Below are positions 40,167-42,746 of a stretch of DNA of 42,746 nt, piece by piece. Numbering within the stretch: the stretch's first letter is position 1; each line of letters begins with the position of its first letter. The stretch is from DATKDP01 sp035546335 (GTDB lineage: Bacteria > Acidobacteriota > Thermoanaerobaculia > Gp7-AA8). The stretch is taken from positions 1-42,746 of the forward strand of contig DATKDP010000141.1 of assembly GCA_035546335.1 (NCBI GenBank), given 5' to 3'. The notes under the pieces were generated by a model that saw nothing but the letters and a program-made list of their open reading frames with translations, was not told the origin of the DNA and did not search any database. The position numbers and the translations under genes were made by a program.

Positions 40167-40318
40167 GCCCCCTCCGAAAACACACCTACTCTGACGTTTC
40201 ATTGACACCCGAGGTCTAATCTCTCCACCGCCGCAGCCCGGCAACGCATCGCGGTGCCGGTGCCGTTCGACGTACAGAGCGAAAACCACTCGTTCCGTCC
40301 GTCCATGTGGGGAGATGA

Positions 40319-40702
40319 GTGGGACTCTTGGCTGACGATCCGGGAGACAACGATCCAGAACCGGCAGACATCGGACCGTATCAGACGACGGTCGAAGATG
40401 CTGCTCGCCTGATGGGAGTCCCTGTGGCGCTCTTCGGGCAGCTCGATGGGGATCGAGAGCTGATTCGAGCAGTGACGGGCTGGAACATCGACCATCTTCC
40501 CCTTTCCTCCTCACTCGCCCTCCCGATCCTCGAGGAGGGAGGGCGCAGGCGGCGAATCATCGCCCTGACGGCGCACGCGCTCGATGCCGACCGCGAGAAA
40601 TGTCTGGCCGCCGGGATGGACGACTATCTGGCGAAGCCGACGCGGATCGAGCAGCTCGAGCTCGCGCTCGCCCGCTCGTTTCAAGCCAGTTCATTCAGCT
40701 AA
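40319..40702 (+). pseudogene. GAF-REC remnant of a hybrid sensor kinase
   Basis: This 127-codon frame joins two incomplete domains. Residues about 22-65 look like the start of a GAF sensor (AARLMGVPVALFGQLDGDRELIRAVTGW). After LPILEEGG it becomes the last third of a receiver domain (IIALTAHALDADREKCLAAGMDDYLAKPTRIEQL), with the lysine but without the phospho-aspartate half. The histidine-kinase core between them is missing, so an internal, in-frame deletion of a hybrid kinase is the simplest explanation. Start is probably GTG 40319. No function is expected, although a residual protein could be made. Confidence 0.7.
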
Positions 40703-41001
40703 CTGAATTGTCGTCATCATGAACCGTATCGTTGCCCTGACGCCGGCTCTCCTCGACTTCGCCGAGACCTTCGACTCGATGACTCGGATCGCACGGGAGT
40801 AGGCTGCGGAGTACCGCCTCCTCTTCGCGCAGCGTCGCGTTCTCGGTGCTGAGTCGCTCATTCGTCCGCCAGTGCGCGTGGAGGATCTCGAGCACTGCAA
40901 GCGCCGTGACACGCGGCCGCATCAGGCGGGTGGGTGGGCCGACGTGGAAGGCCGGACCGTGCGATCATCGTTGTGGCAGGAAGCACGAAGGAGAGACACC
41001 G

Positions 41002-41193
41002 ATGGAAGGGATTCGTTTCCTCACCGATGAGAAGGGACACAAGGTCGCCGTGCAGATCGATCTCGAACGCTACGGCGAGATGTGGGAAGACTTCTACGAT
41101 CAGCTCGTCGCCGAGGAGCGCAAGGACGACAAACGCATTCCGCTGAGCGCACTCAGAAAGCGTCTGGTCAGGGCCGGCAAGCTGCGTGGCTGA
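41002..41193 (+). CDS. Putative antitoxin of a type II toxin-antitoxin pair
   Basis: This 63-residue small protein (MEGIRFLTDEKGHKVAVQIDL, then YDQLVAEERKDDKRIPLSALRKRL) resembles antitoxin proteins that precede RelE/ParE toxins in many bacteria. ATG 41002 has AAGGAGAG before it. Its stop overlaps the start of the toxin-like stub at 41186. The toxin is truncated, so it is now an orphan. DNA-binding autoregulation is normal in the family, but no operator was found. It could also be a generic small regulatory protein, as homology is inferred from a short sequence. Confidence 0.65.
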   Translation: MEGIRFLTDEKGHKVAVQIDLERYGEMWEDFYDQLVAEERKDDKRIPLSALRKRLVRAGKLRG

Positions 41194-41257
41194 TTACACC
41201 GTGGCCGTTTCCGACCGCGCCGCACTGGATTCAAGGCCCGAAGTGATACGCCGCGGC
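41186..41257 (+). pseudogene. Truncated RelE/ParE-like toxin stub
   Basis: GTG 41186 opens a frame that begins ADYTVAVSDRAALDSRPEV, similar to the N-terminus of RelE/ParE toxins. After about 24 codons the reading becomes antisense to the 3' end of hflX and no longer resembles a toxin; a full toxin needs about 85-95 residues. The eight-base overlap with the antitoxin stop is the typical arrangement of such pairs. Confidence 0.5.
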
Positions 41258-41260
41258 CCC

Positions 41261-42541
41261 TCAGTGCGTGCCGGCGGCTTCCATCTCGCCCGCGGCGAAA
41301 CGGTCGAACCGGTGGAGTCTCTGGCGAGGAACCCAGGCGACCACGTGCAGCGATCCGTCGACCGTCGATTCCTCGTAGACTTCGGCCACCTCGTGAAGCT
41401 CGGCGATGAGTCGCGACTGGTCGAACGGAATCTCGAGATGCAGAGTCGCGCCGTCGCGCATTGCCCGCTCTCGAATCGCCTCCACGAGGCGTGCGATTCC
41501 CGTTCCGCGGAGCGCCGAGACAGCCACCGCACCCGCGCGCGAGATGCCTGGAAGATACCCTTCTTCGAGCCGGTCGATCTTGTTGTAGACCTCGAGAACG
41601 TTCGCCGGGTCGATTCCGAGATCGGCGAGCACCTCGTTTCCGATGGCGCGCTGCTCCTCGGCCTGGGGATGGCTCGCGTCGATCAGATGAAGAACGAGAT
41701 CGGCCGATACCGCCTCTTCCATCGTCGAGCGGAACGAAGCGACGAGATGATGCGGAAGTTTTCTGATGAAGCCGACCGTATCGATCACGACAGTCGGTCG
41801 CGGCATCGCAAAATGCATCTTCTGAACCTTAGCATCGAGCGTGGCAAAGAGCTGGTCGATCGCCTCGACGTCTCCTCGAGTCAGCTGGTTGAACAGCGTC
41901 GATTTTCCTGCATTGGTGTAGCCGACCAGAGCCACGGTGAAAACATTGCGGCGGGCCTTGCGCTGCGTCTCGCGATTGCGCTCGATCTTCGAGAGCTCCT
42001 CGCGAAGCCGCGCGATCCTCGTCCGGATGATGCGACGATCGATCTCAAGCTGCGTTTCACCAACGCCTCGCGTGCCGATTCCCCCCGCCTGCCGCGAAAG
42101 ATGGGACCACTGACGGGTCAGACGAGGGAGCAGGTAGTTGAGCTGGGCCAGCTCCACCTGCGTGCGCGCTTCTCGCGTGCGTGCGCGCCGCGCGAAGATG
42201 TCGAGGATCAGACCGCTGCGATCGACGACTTTCGCCGCCACGATCTTTTCGAGATTCCGAACCTGCGCCGGTGAGAGATCGTCGTCGAAGACCACCAGCG
42301 CCGCCCCGTGGCGATCGACGAGCGCCTGAATCTCTCCCGCTTTCCCCGAGCCGATCCAGGTCGAGGGATCGGGAGACTTTCGATTGGCGACGACCCGGGC
42401 CACGACCTCGCCACCTGCAGTCTCGAGCAACTGGTTCAGCTCGTCGAGATGCTCGTCCACGTCCCGTCGCGAGGTTTCGCGGCGGACCAGACCGACAGTG
42501 ATCGCTTTCTCCCGCTTCCGTGTCCCGTTGGTACTACCCAA
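41261..42541 (-). CDS. hflX: GTPase HflX
   Basis: This protein of 426 residues binds ribosomes and is thought to rescue or split them under stress. The N-terminal HflX domain has WIGSGKAGEIQ, VVFDDDLSPAQVRNLEK and VDRSGLILDIFARRARTREA. The G motifs are GYTNAGKST, FATLD, DTVGF and NKID. The GIGTRGVGETQLE stretch before G1 is distinctive. Start is probably TTG 42541 with AGGAGA upstream, since no ATG or GTG fits; an upstream start is not available. It stands alone with hairpin repeats upstream. Confidence 0.95.
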   Translation of the reverse strand: MGSTNGTRKREKAITVGLVRRETSRRDVDEHLDELNQLLETAGGEVVARVVANRKSPDPSTWIGSGKAGEIQALVDRHGAALVVFDDDLSPAQVRNLEKIVAAKVVDRSGLILDIFARRARTREARTQVELAQLNYLLPRLTRQWSHLSRQAGGIGTRGVGETQLEIDRRIIRTRIARLREELSKIERNRETQRKARRNVFTVALVGYTNAGKSTLFNQLTRGDVEAIDQLFATLDAKVQKMHFAMPRPTVVIDTVGFIRKLPHHLVASFRSTMEEAVSADLVLHLIDASHPQAEEQRAIGNEVLADLGIDPANVLEVYNKIDRLEEGYLPGISRAGAVAVSALRGTGIARLVEAIRERAMRDGATLHLEIPFDQSRLIAELHEVAEVYEESTVDGSLHVVAWVPRQRLHRFDRFAAGEMEAAGTH

Positions 42542-42564
42542 CCGTCGCTTGTCTCCTGCTCTCG

Positions 42565-42593
42565 ACTATACAAGATGCACTCCAGATTGGGAA
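42565..42593 (-). promoter_or_regulatory. Possible hflX promoter
   Basis: On the minus strand, TTCCCA (42593-42588) and TATAGT (42570-42565) are separated by 17 bases, close to the sigma-70 spacing. A transcript from here would have a leader of about 15-20 bases including the AGGAGA ribosome site. Confidence 0.45.
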
Positions 42594-42616
42594 TGTGGAT
42601 GATCCCGGCGTCCACC

Positions 42617-42700
42617 CCGGTGGTGGCGCTTCGCGCTCACCACCTTCACCTCTTTCATATCGTCCCTCCACCGGTGGTGGCGCTTCGCGCTCACCACCGG
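42617..42700. repeat. Two direct copies of a GGTGGTG hairpin
   Basis: CCGGTGGTGGCGCTTCGCGC followed by TCACCACC occurs at 42617-42644 and again at 42671-42698, 54 bases apart. Each copy folds into a stem GGTGGTG/CACCACC with a CGC/GCG extension around TTC. They lie upstream of hflX at the right edge of the window. Confidence 0.85.
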
Positions 42701-42746
42701 CTGTGTACATCTCCCAGGCGATCTGGAAGATCCGTGAGCGGACGAT

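Noticed and set aside
40719..40802. 27-codon plus-strand frame MNRIVALTPALLDF
   Set aside because: No ribosome site, no recognised similarity, and it lies in decayed sequence.
40695..40922. Minus-strand 75-codon frame starting MRPRVTALAVLEILHAHW
   Set aside because: The first half vaguely resembles the C-terminus of Gfo/Idh oxidoreductases, but it is too short and loses similarity after about 30 codons; treated as part of the decayed stretch.
1..42746. tRNA or rRNA genes
   Set aside because: No T-loop/anticodon arrangement or rRNA-like stretch was seen on either strand by eye; a tRNAscan or Infernal run would be needed to be certain.

Overview
The window looks like a chromosomal segment of a high-GC, Gram-negative-type bacterium with meso-diaminopimelate peptidoglycan. 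Several features recall Acidobacteriota or a neighbouring phylum: the succinylase-type lysine/DAP operon, Mpl recycling ligase, TrmFO, DUF1573/DUF3467/DUF1385 proteins, secreted S9 and M1 peptidases, a very long sigma-54 activator, and many intergenic palindromic repeats. That assignment is inference; there is no rRNA or other decisive marker. I saw no tRNA, rRNA, CRISPR array or complete insertion sequence.

Layout. 0.1-2.2 kb: a free methionine-(R)-sulfoxide reductase coupled by an ATGA overlap to glycogen synthase (minus strand). 2.2-3.5 kb: a REP/BIME-like array of palindromes interrupted by its likely mobiliser, a RAYT (Y1-type) transposase. 3.5-7.9 kb: a minus-strand series with a Memo-family protein, an M15-like peptidase overlapping a class-A beta-lactamase-like hydrolase, an IscU/NifU-like domain fused to pentapeptide repeats, a small zinc ribbon and a DUF547 protein. 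8.0-14.2 kb: a tightly packed operon asd-lysC-dapB-dapA-dapD-aminotransferase, preceded by a 1:2 / 3:4 versus 2:3 attenuator-like leader. 14.3-17.6 kb: an OpuC-type betaine ABC importer followed by EgtD, which makes the histidine betaine hercynine. This is the best candidate for an unusual system here, possibly hercynine/ergothioneine uptake.

17.7-25.3 kb: a compound inverted-repeat island, DUF3467-trmFO, a membrane protein, dodecin, a frameshifted S9 peptidase and an M1-type metallopeptidase. 25.4-29.5 kb: a 1356-residue sigma-54 activator with no receiver domain. 29.5-35.7 kb: a second inverted-repeat island, mpl, a DUF1573 protein with a good terminator, an O-methyltransferase, and the set rpmE-DUF1385-prfA. 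36-39 kb: phoU-phoB-phoR without pst genes. 39.2-40.0 kb: fabI. 40.0-41.3 kb: a decayed stretch with a GAF/REC remnant and an antitoxin whose toxin survives only as a stub. 41.3-42.5 kb: hflX.

Functionally the window mixes cell-wall precursor supply (lysine/DAP operon, Mpl, possibly the M15 and beta-lactamase-like hydrolases), envelope and stress functions (EgtD/betaine import, MsrC, Pho regulation, FabI) and translation (RF1, L31, TrmFO, HflX). At least five families of short intergenic repeats are present: RAYT-linked REPs, a 72-bp hairpin element, a GC-rich 30-mer, palindromes ending in GTCAT-type sequence, and tandem heptanucleotides. They account for nearly all of the longer non-coding stretches.
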